From contig OX031064.1 in assembly GCA_943736015.1 (NCBI GenBank), positions 59,565,861 through 59,629,860 of the forward strand: 64,000 nt of DNA, read 5' to 3'. The position numbers and the translations under genes were made by a program. Of the stretch, positions 1-10,547 are shown piece after piece (within the stretch, counting starts at the first letter, position 1; the number at the start of each line of letters is the position of its first letter). Source of the stretch: Tridacna crocea. Lineage: Eukaryota; Mollusca; Bivalvia; Cardiida; Cardiidae. Below the pieces are notes generated by a model. That model did not search any database. It saw only the letters and a list, made by a program, of their open reading frames with translations, and was not told the origin of the DNA.

Positions 1-49
1 GCATTCAATATGGACCAGTCTAGCATGTTGTCCTTTGGTAAAGAGTTTG
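1..49. mobile_element. Family P MITE, right-end fragment
   Basis: The first bases match the right end of the P element: the AATxTGGACCAGTCTA block followed by TTTGGTAAAGAGTTTGAA. The rest lies outside the window. Confidence 0.6.
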
Positions 50-95
50 AATTGGATCCATAATGCAGTAGTGACTTAATAAGTACCATGCATCG

Positions 96-140
96 TCGGG
101 GGAAAGGGAGGGGGGAGGGGAGTGGGGGTGTGGGGGGGGA
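96..140 (+). other. G-rich tract upstream of GPCR 1
   Basis: At least six runs of 3-8 G are separated by 1-3 bases, enough for a G-quadruplex on the + strand. It lies about 530 bp upstream of the GPCR 1 start. The 68-residue reading frame crossing it looks non-coding. Confidence 0.6.
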
Positions 141-219
141 CGAAATAAGCCCGGTTTCCCTGTTGCGTTGCTTAAATCGTCTTGCCAATTACAACTTGTG
201 TTACTATCTTCTATCTTTT

Positions 220-443
220 CTCTTTGCCAAACGACAAAATTTTAGGTTTGTCCAAATCGAAAGCATTTGCAGACGACAAAATAAAAGTGACTGAAAATTT
301 GAAATTTGTTTTGTGAATGGTAATGGGTTGTGGGAAAAGGAGAAAATGCTGGTTACCACCATTTTCTCCTTTTCCAACATTGTTTTCTAAAGACTTCTTT
401 CTCAGGGTCGTGAAAAGTAGGGATTGTGTGGTAATAGGTTAAT
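220..443. mobile_element. Family P MITE copy
   Basis: It has a CCAAACGACAAAATTTTAGG start, the AAAGCATTTGCAGACGACAA block, a central hairpin (GGAGAAAATGCTGGTTACCA and its complement, with a few mismatches), and a GTGTGGTAATAGGTTAA end. Confidence 0.75.
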
Positions 444-596
444 TTAGATTTAGAATAAGAATCCAATTCATAATGGTTGGCACTTGAAAACATTGTGGAT
501 AAAGGGAAACTGTCTGGTCCTTTTGCCATTATGTCTTCAAAAGTTGTCTGCTGTTTGAAGGTCATGAATAGCTAATGGAAAGATAATTATCGACCT

Positions 597-614
597 TTTT
601 TTTCTGTTTTTAGG
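597..614 (+). promoter_or_regulatory. Candidate 3' splice site ahead of GPCR 1
   Basis: A T-rich tract ends in TTTTTAG immediately before GAGGAAT. It would place an intron in the 5'UTR, with the coding exon starting at about 614. Confidence 0.45.
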
Positions 615-667
615 AGGAATATTTATAAACGTTTGAATCACTTTAATTGATCTCTGCGTTTTAATGG

Positions 668-1999
668 ATGGTCTCTAGAGAAATAGTGCAAACGACCATG
701 AATAATTTATCACTGGATATCTCGACTACCACCGGAAGTTATTCGCTGAGGGATTTCAACGAGGACATGAGGCAGGCAGTCATGCCGGTGACCGTAGTTG
801 TGGGAGTGGAGTGTGTGGTCGGTATATTCGGTAACCTACTCGTCCTGCTCGTGTTTAAATTCTCCTACAAATCTAGCAACTTCCGGTACTTTGTTTTATG
901 CCTGTGTGTGACTGATTTGCTGTGTAGTTTGACGACCATTCCCTTTGAAATAGTTACTCACACATACTGGTTCACTTATCCAAACTTACAACTGTGTAAG
1001 ACTAAGTCATTCCTGAACATGTTTACCGTTTGTTCAGAGTGTTTGTGTTTGGTCACCATTTCCATAGATCGATATAGGAAAGTTTGCCGGCCACATGGCT
1101 GGCAAATATCAGAAAGAATGGCTTTGTACTCGTGTTTAGGGTTGTACGTGATCTCAGCCGTTTTAAGCGTGCCAGTGCCCTTCTTCTGGGGCCTACACGT
1201 CGAGGAACGTACGTATAACAACGCAACTTTCAACGTCACCAAGTGTGAGAAGGATCAAGAATTCCTGTACTCCAGTTTACCCGCCTATTACACATATTCC
1301 GTTTATACAATTGTCGGTGTCTTTCTTATCGTCATGTTCGTACTGTACTTTAAAATAGCAAAGGTGTTGTTCAGACATAAACGTAAAACCAACGTGTCAT
1401 CGAAGGCGAAACTTAACGAGTGCACAGAATCAGACAATGACAGTGAAATGGACAGGCGTTATGTCTCAAGCCAAGGTGATGAATATTTCCACGGTATCTA
1501 TATCGGACCTATAACCGCAGACCCGGGAAACTTCGAAAAAGCGAACCATAATGACTATAGTGGGGACGATATTGGAAAGGCTAATGAAACATCTGATCAG
1601 AGCACAGACAATGACAGAGTTACATGTGCGTCTGAACAAAATATAAAGAGAACGGCGCAAAGGAAAAATATCAATTTTCGGTCAAACGTACGTCGCAAAA
1701 CCCTGATAACTATTATCCTGACAGTAATTTTCATGGTGACCACAATCCTTTATTTTGCACTACTTTTACTTATTACTGAAAACTATTTGGTGGATCTTAC
1801 ATTCACCCAACGCTCTGTATATTTCTTCTTCTTTCGGTTATATTTTATTAACCACGTGATCAATCCCATCGTTTACGGGATATTAGACACGCAATTTAAG
1901 AGTGCGGTCAAAAAATGTGCACGAAAACTCATTACAATATGCGCATGTACACTTGCAAGAAAATCTGTGCCGATGGAAGACAGTAGAAATTCAGGATAA
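668..1999 (+). CDS. Class A (rhodopsin-family) orphan GPCR, paralogue 1
   Basis: This is a 443-residue seven-helix receptor of the plasma membrane, predicted to signal through G proteins. Visible landmarks: TM1 about 38-63 with GN (55-56); TM2 about 72-96 with the conserved Asp in CVTDLL; Cys110 before TM3 and Cys193 in loop 2 (the usual disulfide); DRY at 134-136; TM4 about 151-174; TM5 about 207-235; a long third intracellular loop (about 236-343) rich in Ser, Asp and Asn; TM6 about 344-369; TM7 with NPIVY at 399-403; and a Cys-rich tail. TM6 lacks the common CWxP motif. Sequons at N13, N185 and N189 suit extracellular glycosylation. An in-frame TAA ends 3 bases before ATG668, and a strong acceptor-like tract (T-rich, then TAG at 611-613) suggests a 5'UTR intron; Met11 is an alternative start. 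The closest relative in the window is the receptor at 23918. The ligand is unknown; loop pattern and length suggest a peptide receptor (inference). Confidence 0.93.
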   Translation: MVSREIVQTTMNNLSLDISTTTGSYSLRDFNEDMRQAVMPVTVVVGVECVVGIFGNLLVLLVFKFSYKSSNFRYFVLCLCVTDLLCSLTTIPFEIVTHTYWFTYPNLQLCKTKSFLNMFTVCSECLCLVTISIDRYRKVCRPHGWQISERMALYSCLGLYVISAVLSVPVPFFWGLHVEERTYNNATFNVTKCEKDQEFLYSSLPAYYTYSVYTIVGVFLIVMFVLYFKIAKVLFRHKRKTNVSSKAKLNECTESDNDSEMDRRYVSSQGDEYFHGIYIGPITADPGNFEKANHNDYSGDDIGKANETSDQSTDNDRVTCASEQNIKRTAQRKNINFRSNVRRKTLITIILTVIFMVTTILYFALLLLITENYLVDLTFTQRSVYFFFFRLYFINHVINPIVYGILDTQFKSAVKKCARKLITICACTLARKSVPMEDSRNSG

Positions 2000-2306
2000 C
2001 AATATGTCTTGAATGAATAATGAATGGCCGTTGTTGACTGGTGGCCATGGATAGACGAAATCAAAAAAATTGCACGAACCTCACGACAACAAGCGCAATT
2101 CTATTAGGAAAAAGCTAGACGACTGGAGACACAGGAAATTCAGGACAGAGCAGTGCCTTCTAAATTGTACATCGTCCGTTTTAACATTTTACAGCCGACA
2201 GAGGAGTTTCATGTAGACTATGTTTGAAAATTTTGTTGTCGAAAGTGGAATTAGTCGTAACGAGTAATTTCTTTCGCTGCCACTGTATTTTCGCCTGTAA
2301 TCAGTA

Positions 2307-2312
2307 AATAAA
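2307..2312 (+). terminator. Poly(A) signal of GPCR 1
   Basis: A canonical AATAAA lies about 310 bases after the GPCR 1 stop codon, in otherwise unremarkable 3' sequence (2000-2306). Confidence 0.6.
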
Positions 2313-2875
2313 CCTTTTGTAAGATAACCCGTATGTTTACAAGGGCATTGTCATTTGATAAACTTATCTCGGAAAGTAATCAGTTAACTAAATGATTCAT
2401 ACGCACGAAATCCTAGTTTTCTCATTTCCCCATAAGTTATGCCACTATTTACAGTAGCATCGAACCAGACTTTTTCCCATACCAATCAATCAATTAATCG
2501 ATCGATTGGTCGATCGGTTTGTTAGTCAGTCAGTGAACCAACCAACCAACCAACCAACCAACCAACCAATCAACCAACCAACAAAGCTTAGGTTGGAATC
2601 CGTCGTTGTAGGGAAAGCAGATTGTATGTTGTAAAAAAAAAACCCTCGCAAACCCAAACCACTACATGTAGGTTAACGTACGTAGTCTGGCTCATCAGAA
2701 TTTTCTATTTCTGAAAGTAAAGCAGTTTTTTTCTTAGGCAAAGCCAAATCATTAGCCAATTGCTTATAAAACTTTTTCTTTTTCATGCTCAAAACAGTTA
2801 TGAATAGAATTTCAAAGACTTATTAATATAATATGCTTAACCTGAAGGAGTAAGGGAAGAACTATAGAGAGTTCC
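2313..2875. repeat. Intergenic stretch with an (ACCA)n microsatellite
   Basis: A tetranucleotide run (about 2537-2582, CCAA units) is preceded by CGATCGATTGGTCGATCGGT-like short palindromes (about 2495-2520). I see no gene in the rest. Confidence 0.7.
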
Positions 2876-2880
2876 TTGTT

Positions 2881-4829
2881 CACGGTGAGGAAACTACATA
2901 GACGGAGCCATTGGCTCTGTTAAGGAAATCTTGTGTGGGTTTTTCCGGTCACGTGCGGCGCCGTCAATATCGGCTGTTTCGGTGGACACGAAAACGTAAG
3001 TTTTCCATTTATTGTCAAAATTTGATTTTATACTGAACACTAGCGAGAAAAGGGGAATTGTATGAGGGGCCCATGACTTTCAACTTACTTCCTTGTCCGT
3101 AGGGAGTTCCAAGTCGGCGCGGTTTTGTCTGAAACACTTTTGCCGTGAGCCACGGCGAGGTAAACAAAGGTCATTTTCTATAATGACCACAGGCTTTCTA
3201 TTGCTCTTTCTGCATAAATATTACTTATCTAAATGTTTACACCGTCCGAATGTATGAAGTGATTATCTAATCCTTCCCCACTCACGAAAAACAAAATTTG
3301 AATCAAAATAAAAAAAAAATGAGAAAAAATAAACAATGGCTCCGTCCATATCGGCCGGCTCTGTCTATATCGGCTGGCTCCGCTGTATGAGGGTGAGTTT
3401 TAGAAGCGACGTATATGCACAATTGAAACAAAACTCATACACACACTCATATATCTCATGGCCTTGATGGTATAAGGCACAAATAAAAAATAATGAAGAT
3501 ATTCTAGATTTTAGCCCTAAGCCCCACCCCCACCCCCAGGGCAAGGATGCAGGGGCCCATGTCATGGAATGAATCTATGATAAGTAGTAGCCAAGATCTG
3601 GACTTATAGAAAACTATACGGCCACAGTCAATTTTCTAAGGTGTTCTAGATTTTAACCCCTAGCCCCATCCCCCGGACAAGGACCCAGGGGCCCATGTCA
3701 TGGAATGAAAGCCAACCCTACTGAGTAACTATGGTCCAAGTTTGGACCCTCTATGATAAGTTGTTGCCATGATGTGGACTTATAAAAAACTATACATCAG
3801 TGTGACGGGAGCGCGGACGCGCACGGGAACGCGGACGACCAAGGTGACTACAATAGCTCTTCACACTTCGTGCAGTCAAGCTAAAAGTAAGTACTCAAGT
3901 CTGGAGTGTCAACTTCAGACATACCTGCAAAACTTTTACAAAGGTTATTCTCAAATATTGGTTTTATTCAGTTTTGCGTCCCCCAAGCTGTTAAAGTGGT
4001 ATTGAGACGAATGGATCGGTAAGTGGGAGGAAACGGGAGTACCCCGGGAGTATCCCGGGAAAAACACCCAACACACCCGCAAGCAGAACTTGGCTTGTCC
4101 ACGTTGTCCGAGAGTGCCCTGTACCCACAGGGTGATATGGTCGAATGATCAAGAGCACTGAAGTCAACCACTTTAACCACTCAACCACGTGATCGCCCTT
4201 TTTGAAATGATAGATGGTTCGAGAAAAGCATCACCATTCCAAAAATAACTTTCAAAAAATCTAACTTTTGACTGGTAAACCCAATAGCGAAAAAAACCTA
4301 TCGCTTCTAAAACTCGCCCTCATACAGCGGAGCCAGCCGATATAGACAGAGCCGGCCGATATGGACGGAGCCATTGTTTATTTTTTCTCAATTTTTTTTA
4401 TTTTGATTCAAATTTTGTTTTTCGTGAGTGGGGAAGGATTAGATAATCAATTCATACATTCGGACGGTGTAAACATTTAGACAAGTAATTTTTTATGCAG
4501 AAAGAGCAATAGAAAGCCTGTGGTCATTATAGAAAATGACCTTTGTTTACCTCACCGTGGCTCACGGCAAAAGTGTTTCAGACAAAACCGCGCCGACTTG
4601 GAACTCGCAACGGACAAGGAAGTAAGTTGAAAGTCATAGGTCCCTCATACAATTCCACTTTTCTCGCTAGTGTTCAGTATAAAATCAAATTTTGACAATA
4701 AATGGGAGACTTACGTTTTCGTGTCCACCGAAACAGCCGATATTGACGGCGCCGCACGTGACCGGAAAAACCCACACAAGATTTCCTTAACAGAGCCAAT
4801 GGCTCCGTCTATGTAGTTTCCTCACCGTG
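2881..4829. mobile_element. Foldback transposon with about 530-bp inverted repeats
   Basis: The left arm (about 2881-3412) is repeated in inverted orientation at about 4298-4829 with only scattered differences. The ends read CACGGTGAGGAAACTACATA and its complement. The 5-bp duplication TTGTT flanks both ends (2876-2880 and 4830-4834), defining a 1949-bp insertion. The spacer (about 3413-4297) carries two diverged direct copies of a roughly 125-150 bp block (about 3502-3625 and 3647-3795). No transposase frame is visible, so it is probably non-autonomous. Confidence 0.88.
3502..3795. repeat. Direct duplication inside the foldback element
   Basis: Two blocks both run TCTAGATTTTA, a CCCC-rich stretch, GGGGCCCATGTCATGGAATG, CTATGATAAG and GGACTTATA. 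The second copy has an extra insert of about 35 bp. Confidence 0.75.
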
Positions 4830-4937
4830 TTGTTTCTGTTTATTGAATCAAAGTCTTAATTCATTTTAAGTTTTCTTACCGTCCTAAAGTGTAAATGAGA
4901 CTTCACCCTTAGAAAGCTAACCACAATTTACAGACCT

Positions 4938-5182
4938 TTTGCGGACAGTGTAGATCAAGATCAGAGTGCACAGAACGTGCAGTCTGATCTTGATCTACAC
5001 TGTCCGATTAGATAGAAGATATGTTTAAACTGATATGAGCGACTCACACACCTTTTGCAGTCAATGTGAGCACAGAACGGGCAGTCTGATCTTGGATCTA
5101 CACTGTCCGATTGGGAGATATTATTCCCCATAACTCGAATTGAAAATTTGTTTTTTTAGCTATTCAGCAGGATAAGGGTTAA
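4938..5182. mobile_element. Family Q palindromic MITE, two adjacent copies
   Basis: Two cores carry GTGTAGATC-type arms facing GATCTACACTGTCC (about 4944-5007 and 5055-5112). The second copy continues to AGCAGGATAAGGGTTAA, ending in TTAA at 5179-5182. Confidence 0.75.
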
Positions 5183-5313
5183 AATTGGTTTGTGAATACG
5201 GTACTGTCCGTTATGGACAGAGTTGAGAAAAAAATGATAATGTTGCTAAGTTACTCTGTTACTCATTCCTCCTGGGTCTCTATTCAACAACCATTCTAAT
5301 TCTTCTTCAGAAT

Positions 5314-5399
5314 TTGTCAATGTGAAAGTAACAGAACTTCTGATTGGCTAAACCATTTGGTTTAGCCAATCAGAAGTTCTGTTACTTTCACATTGACAA
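5314..5399. repeat. Perfect 42-bp-arm hairpin, family T foldback
   Basis: Arms from TTGTCAATGTGAAAGTAACA to GATTGGCTAAACCA are perfectly inverted around a 2-bp centre. The flanks (AACCATTCTAATTCTTCTTC and its diverged complement near 5410-5440) show this is the middle of a roughly 200-bp element related to the one at 43323. Confidence 0.9.
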
Positions 5400-5640
5400 A
5401 ATCTTGAAGAACAAGACAAAGATTGTTTTTAAGAATGGTTTGTAAATATGGATCCTGGACACGATTTTTTTTTTCAGTATATATACAGTCTACAAGCGGT
5501 GTGAACATTGTTGCAAAAGGAGAACTGATGAACGCGATTGATTTCTTTGTTCTCCTCACTAATTGTTTGATATGTACTCGTGTACTAAAAAAAAATCAAT
5601 TTATCTTGAATATTCTTATTTACGTCATTCACTCTTTTCC

Positions 5641-5826
5641 AGACAGACTAAGTTGAAAGCATTTGCAGACAACAAATTGAGATAATTTCTGTCTATGATA
5701 GGATAGAAAACAATGAAGGAAATGGAGAAAATTCTGGTAATGGCATATTTTCCTTTTTCCACAATGTTTTCAAAAGGCTTATTTCTCAGGACCATTTAAA
5801 GGGGGGGATTGTGTGGTAAAGGGTTA
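5641..5826. mobile_element. Family P MITE, degenerate copy
   Basis: The TTGAAAGCATTTGCAGACAA block, a decayed hairpin (GGAGAAAATTCTGG / CATATTTTCC) and a GTGTGGTAAAGGGTTAG end are recognisable. The left terminus is lost. Confidence 0.6.
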
Positions 5827-5915
5827 GCGTATCCGCTGCTGTTTGTTCTAGGAACTAATGAGTTAACCCTTCACCCCTGTCTTAACTCTTTCCAACCTGA
5901 CAAATTTTGTACTCT

Positions 5916-6183
5916 TTAACACTTTACCAAAAGACTAAATTTTAGACTGGTCCAAATTGAAAGCATTTGCAGACGACAAAATAAACGTAACTCAAAAATC
6001 GAAATCTGTTTCCAGCAGAGAAGAAAACAGTGTGGGAAAAAGAGAAAATGCTGTAACCACAATGTTTTCTACCCTTCACAAAACAAAAATTTCAAATTTT
6101 CAGTCACTTTAATTTTGTCGTCTGCAAATGCTTTCAATTTGGACAAACTTAAAATCAAACTTTGTAGTTTGCTAATGAGTTAA
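5916..6183. mobile_element. Family P MITE copy, rearranged
   Basis: TTAA at 5916-5919 and at 6180-6183. The left half and right half are both in inward orientation, but the right hairpin arm is truncated. Its right TTAA is also the left TTAA of the next copy. Confidence 0.7.
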
Positions 6184-6331
6184 CCCTTTACCAAACTGCA
6201 ATATTTTAGATTTGTCCAAATCAAGAGCATTTGCCGACTACGAAATAAAAGTGACTGAAGATTTGAAATTGTTTTCTAAAGGCTCCTTTCTCAGGGCCGT
6301 CAAAAGTAGGGATTGTGTGGTAATGGGTTAA
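6180..6331. mobile_element. Family P MITE, internally deleted copy
   Basis: It is bounded by TTAA at 6180-6183 and 6328-6331 and is about 152 bp long. It lacks most of the central palindrome. Confidence 0.7.
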
Positions 6332-6351
6332 GCCATTCAGCAGGATAAGGG

Positions 6352-6591
6352 TTAACTCATTACCAAACGGCAAAATACTGGACTTGTCCAAATTGTAAGC
6401 ATCTGCAGACGACATCTTAAAGGTGGATGAAATGATGAAATTTGTCTTTGTCTGAAATTTGTCTGGGTAGAAAACATTGTAGGAAAAGAAGAAAATGCTG
6501 ACTACCACCATTTTCTCATTTTCCTGCAATGTTTTCAAAAACTCTCTTATTCAAAGCTGTTAAAAGTCGACATTGTGTGGTAAAGAGTTAA
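6352..6591. mobile_element. Family P MITE copy
   Basis: TTAA at 6352-6355 and 6588-6591, about 240 bp. The palindrome centre is decayed (GCTGACTACCACCA). It abuts the next copy through a shared TTAA. Confidence 0.75.
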
Positions 6592-6816
6592 CCCATTACC
6601 ACACAATCCCTACTTTTGACACCCCTGAGAACGAAGCCTTTTGAAAACACTGTGGGAAAAGGAGAAAATGCTGGTAACCAGCATTTTCTCCTTTTCCCAC
6701 AGTGTTTTCTACCCTTTCCAGAACAAATTTCAATTTTTCAGTCACCTTTATTTTGTCGTCTGCAAATGCTTTCAATTTGGACCAGTCTAAAATTTTCTCG
6801 TATGATAAAGAGTTAA
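6588..6816. mobile_element. Family P MITE, full-length reference copy (229 bp)
   Basis: TTAA at 6588-6591 and 6813-6816. Left terminus CCCATTACCACACAATCCC, central palindrome from AAAACACTGTGGG to CCCACAGTGTTTT around GGTAACC, then a GTCGTCTGCAAATGCTTTC block. The CACTG/CAGTG pair replaces the more common CATTG/CAATG on both arms. Confidence 0.88.
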
Positions 6817-7024
6817 TATAAGAATCCTACAAAGGTAGAACCGGATATTGAGTAATTGATCCGTTTTTCACCAGAAACCAGAGGCTATAATCAGAAAGCT
6901 CGTAAAACTCTTATCCCATTATCTCCCGCTAGATGGCATTCTATAAATACTCACCTATCTAATTTGGACATCCTGGGTACAGAACCGAACCACTTTCCTA
7001 CGCGACAACCGATACTTTGAATTT

Positions 7025-7275
7025 CAAACTAAAATAAACTTTTACTCAATAAAACGCTACCTGGTGCGATTCACTCAGATCTGATCAGAAGTTTAGAGAA
7101 ATCTGGAGCTAAAACAGGCCTGATTTTTACTCAAACGTATTGATAAAAGCTATTTTCTACATTTCTACTTTATAGCGCGTATTCTTACAGTCGCCCCGAT
7201 AGCGGGGAGAGTGATGTGTCATATAAGACAGGTCGAATCTTCGAAGAATATGACATGCGCAGACGACGACTCTTA
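7025..7275 (+). repeat. Dispersed repeat U, copy 1
   Basis: The segment from ATAAAACGCTACCTGGTGCG to GAAGAATATGACATGCGCAG reappears inverted at about 9808-10030, and a third fragment lies near 11035-11110. It contains CGATAAAAGCTATTTTCTAC and GCGCGTATT landmarks. The class is unknown. Confidence 0.7.
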
Positions 7276-7374
7276 TCCCTTATAAATAAATAAATGATAT
7301 GAAACTTTTAAGCCGACAGTAAGAATCCAAACATTGCTATTTCAGAGTAACTATGGGAGGGGACAAAATATCAC

Positions 7375-7492
7375 CATTTCGGGTGGTGTAGATCAAAGAT
7401 CAGTTTGCACGTTCTGTGCAGTCTGATCTTGATGTACACACTGTCCGCAAAAGTTCATGGTGTCGTGCTTAGCAACGTAAGGGCTAATCAGA
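7375..7492. mobile_element. Family Q MITE fragment
   Basis: A GTGTAGATCAAAGATCAG arm faces CAGTCTGATCTTGATGTACA, followed by CTGTCCGCAAAAG. Confidence 0.65.
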
Positions 7493-7557
7493 CGACAAAA
7501 TTTAGAGCTTACCTAAATTGAAACCTCTAGCAGACGATAAACGACAAAATAACATAT

Positions 7558-7785
7558 ATTTATTCATCACCAAACGACAATATTTTAAGCTTGTCCAAAT
7601 TGGAACCATTTGCAGACGACAAAAAAAGTGACTGAAAATTTGAAATCTGTTTTGTGAAGGGTAGAAAACATTGTGGGAAAAGGAGAAAATGCTGGTTACC
7701 AGCATTTTCTCCTTTTCCCACAATGTTTTCTAAAGGCTTCTCTCTCAGGGTCGTCAAACGTAGGAATTGTGTAGTAATGAGTTAA
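7558..7785. mobile_element. Family P MITE copy
   Basis: It has a TCACCAAACGACAATATTTTA start, a well-preserved hairpin (ATTGTGGGAAAAGGAGAAAA and its complement around GGTTACC) and a TAATGAGTTAA end at 7782-7785. Confidence 0.8.
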
Positions 7786-8540
7786 ATCATAGAAAACATT
7801 GTTGGGAAATGATAACATGCTGATTACTAGCTCTTTCTCCTTTTTACAACAATGTTTTCAAATTCCTCATCTTAAAGGGTCGTTTAAACATTTAATGTTT
7901 TGGTAATATAATACCCTATATTGGGAATTTGTCATTTCAACTATACTGTACAAAAAAGATAAGCGGTCAGAACTATTATGGGCGATTTCTGGTTTATAAA
8001 CGTCTGGAAAAATGTTAAACTGGTTTAAAGTCCCTAAGCACAGTGACTTTATTTACACAGATCTTGTGATCTTTGCGGTCTGATCTTAATCCACCTTGTC
8101 CACAAAAAGAGCACCGAGTCGTTCCTGGCAGCATTAAGTTTTAATATTAACCTTAACTTTTTTGCCTTGTATATTTATCGAACATATTTACATACGGAAG
8201 GCTTAGATTGACCAGTTATTAATATTATTTTGTTCTGCAAGCAAAACCGATCGTCACATTGTTCAAAATCGTTAATATGACAGATGTGTTTGTTTACACT
8301 TTGTTGACTAGCAAAGTATAATTAGCCCACGATAACTCCCAGCACGGGACAAACTGACAGGACCGACGACTTGGGAATCCGGACGATAAACTGAAATTTG
8401 TCGGTTTTGTGACCACAATACGGGTGCAGCCTGCAAAAGTTGTATTTTCAAAGGTCTCTTTCTATAACATTGTGACAACTGCATAAATAACTTGTAACGA
8501 GCTATTTCTCCTTGAGCCTGTATACTTTCAGACTCGGCCA
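7786..8540. other. Gene-free stretch with MITE relics
   Basis: A decayed P half-copy (about 7790-7910) and a Q fragment (about 8035-8140) are visible. The reading frames at 8308-8541 show no recognisable domain or splice context. I see nothing else. Confidence 0.5.
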
Positions 8541-8998
8541 TATTTAAAGTATTTGCAGGTTCAACTTGAATGTAGCTAAAAGAATCGGATTTACGTGTAT
8601 CTTTGAAGAGGCAAGAGACCTTGTGAAATAGGAATAAATTCTAGTTACCACAATGTTTTCAAAAGTTTTCCTCTTCAGGGGCGTAAAATAGGGTACGGGA
8701 TTGTTTTTGATAAAGGATTTGGTACAAAATTCCCTAACCATATGTGGTTCGTCAGTTGTCCGCCTTCGCACTGAACGGGCTTGTTTGTTTTGCTCGTCTT
8801 TGAAAGAAAAAAAGCTGAAATATCTTGCAAGAAATTATTGCACAGACTTGAGAGTCGGAGAACTGAAGACCTCAAGAGCTAGATTATCAGAAATATTGAA
8901 CGGTTACCAGCATTTTCTCCTTTTCCTCTATTTTTTTTTTCAGAGGGCTTTTTCCTCTGGATTGTTAAAACTATGGATTGTTTGGTAAAAGGTTACAC
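8541..8998. mobile_element. Decayed family P material, two partial copies
   Basis: Right-half P sequence (CAATGTTTTCAAAAG) occurs near 8652, and a second left-truncated copy with GGTTACCAGCATTTTCTCC at about 8900-8998 ends in TTTGGTAAAAGGTTA. Confidence 0.55.
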
Positions 8999-9102
8999 TG
9001 TGTAAGGGTTAATAAGAAAAAAACTCTGTTTTTCTTTCTGCAATTCTTTGTTTCATCTGTGATAGATTGCCAAGTAGGCTATGCTTGTACTGAATTCCGC
9101 GT

Positions 9103-9325
9103 TTAACTCTTAATTGCGCGACAAAATTTTAGACCTGTCGGAACTTAAAGTATTTGCTGATCATAACTTCAGTGTGCTATATGATATGATTATTCTTCCA
9201 TATGAAAGAAAAAAGATGTGTGAAAAGGGAGAAAATGCTGGTAACCAGCATTTTCTCCTTTTCCAGCAATGTTTTCTAAATCTTTCATGAGTATTAAAAG
9301 TCGCCATTGTGTGGTAAAGGGTTAA
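9103..9325. mobile_element. Family P MITE copy
   Basis: TTAA at 9103-9106 and 9322-9325. The centre reads GGAGAAAATGCTGGTAACCA with its complement; outer parts of the arms have diverged (AAGATGTGTG / CCAGCAATG). Confidence 0.75.
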
Positions 9326-9584
9326 GAGATTAGGAATTTAGGAAGCATGTAATGAATACTTTGATGCTCTACGGATTTTGTTTTCAGAGAGTGTGTCTGC
9401 AATTAGCCTCTCACCGTTCAGGTCAAACTTCAAGTAAGTAGATTTCAATCTAAAATTAGTAAGCCGTGCTCCGGTAAAAGGGATCTTAATGTATCTAAGG
9501 TACTTAGGGATGTATTATACCGGGGAAGTCATCACTGAATCCATAGAAAATGATACTGTACGACAACAAATTGAATCGTGAGGT

Positions 9585-9725
9585 AGAATGGCCCAATAGG
9601 CATGCAGGAAATCTGCCATAAGCAAAATGTTCCTACACAGATCACTCTGCGCAGACTGATCTTGGTCGATATTGTTTGCAGGAGGATTTAATCCCCTTTT
9701 CACGAAGCATGGCTTAGATTGGATA
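9585..9725. mobile_element. Family S MITE, diverged copy
   Basis: It has S-type landmarks in inverted order: ACACAGATCACTCTGCGCAG, ACTGATCTTGG, and a CCCCTTTTCACGAAGCATGGCT end. Confidence 0.6.
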
Positions 9726-9807
9726 AAAAAGGAAGCTGTAACGGTAGCGAGGAATTAAGACAATGAAGACATTCATAGCGAGCACGCACAGCTGGTTCAC
9801 TTAATGC

Positions 9808-10035
9808 CTGTCTGCGCATGTCATGTTCTTCGAAGATATGACTTGTCATAATTATATGACGCATCATTTCCCCCAATATTTGGGGAATTGTAGTAATACG
9901 CGCTATTGAGTAGCAATGGAGAAAATGGCCTTTATCGATAAGTTTGAGGAAAACTCAGCCCTGTTTTAGCTCCAGATTTCTCTAAACTACTGATCATAGC
10001 TAAATGAATCGCACCAGATAGCGTTTTATTTAGAC
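9808..10035 (-). repeat. Dispersed repeat U, copy 2 (inverted)
   Basis: This is the reverse-complement counterpart of 7025-7275: CTGCGCATGTCATGTTCTTC, then ACGCGCTATT, ATCGATAAG and CGCACCAGATAGCGTTTTAT. A truncated P copy follows immediately. Confidence 0.7.
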
Positions 10036-10232
10036 TGTTCCAAATTGCAGAAGCATTTGCAGACTAAAAGTAAATAAGACTCAGAAATTGAAATTCCACT
10101 TTGGAAGGGTAGAAAACATTGTGGGAAAAGGAGAAAATGCTGGTTACCAGCATTTTCTCCTTTTTCCACAGTTTTCAAAAGCTTTCTTTCTAAGGGTTGT
10201 CAAAAGTCGGGATTCTGCGATAAAAGAGTTAA
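10036..10232. mobile_element. Family P MITE, left end missing
   Basis: It starts inside the element at the junction with repeat U, has a clear hairpin around GGTTACC, and ends TAAAAGAGTTAA at 10229-10232. Confidence 0.7.
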
Positions 10233-10249
10233 ACACCAATACAACAGAC

Positions 10250-10440
10250 CAATCAACTTAACATTTGAAGGACCCTGAAAGAGAAGGCTTTTGAAACACT
10301 AATCACTTAGGTTTTCTCCTTTTCCTACATTGTATTATATACTATCATAGACAATCGTTTGAGCTGCATCTAATTTGTGGCCTGCAAATGTTTTCAATCT
10401 AGAGAAGCCTAAAATTTTGTCGTCTGGTAAAGAGTTTAAT
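10250..10440. mobile_element. Family P MITE, decayed copy
   Basis: GACCCTGAAAGAGAAGGCTT, TTTTCTCCTTTTCC and GTCTGGTAAAGAGTTTAA landmarks remain. The palindrome is lost. Confidence 0.55.
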
Positions 10441-10547
10441 GAAAGGGAGAGAATTTCTATATCCACAACAAGATAAAAAGATAACTTAAACAAGGGATTC
10501 AGTCAACACTTCCATTGATGTACCTAGCTCGACTTTACAAACCACTT

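Noticed and set aside
3769..4188. Short frames inside the foldback element as a transposase
   Set aside because: Each is under 80 codons, without a catalytic motif, and the spacer is mostly a diverged direct repeat.
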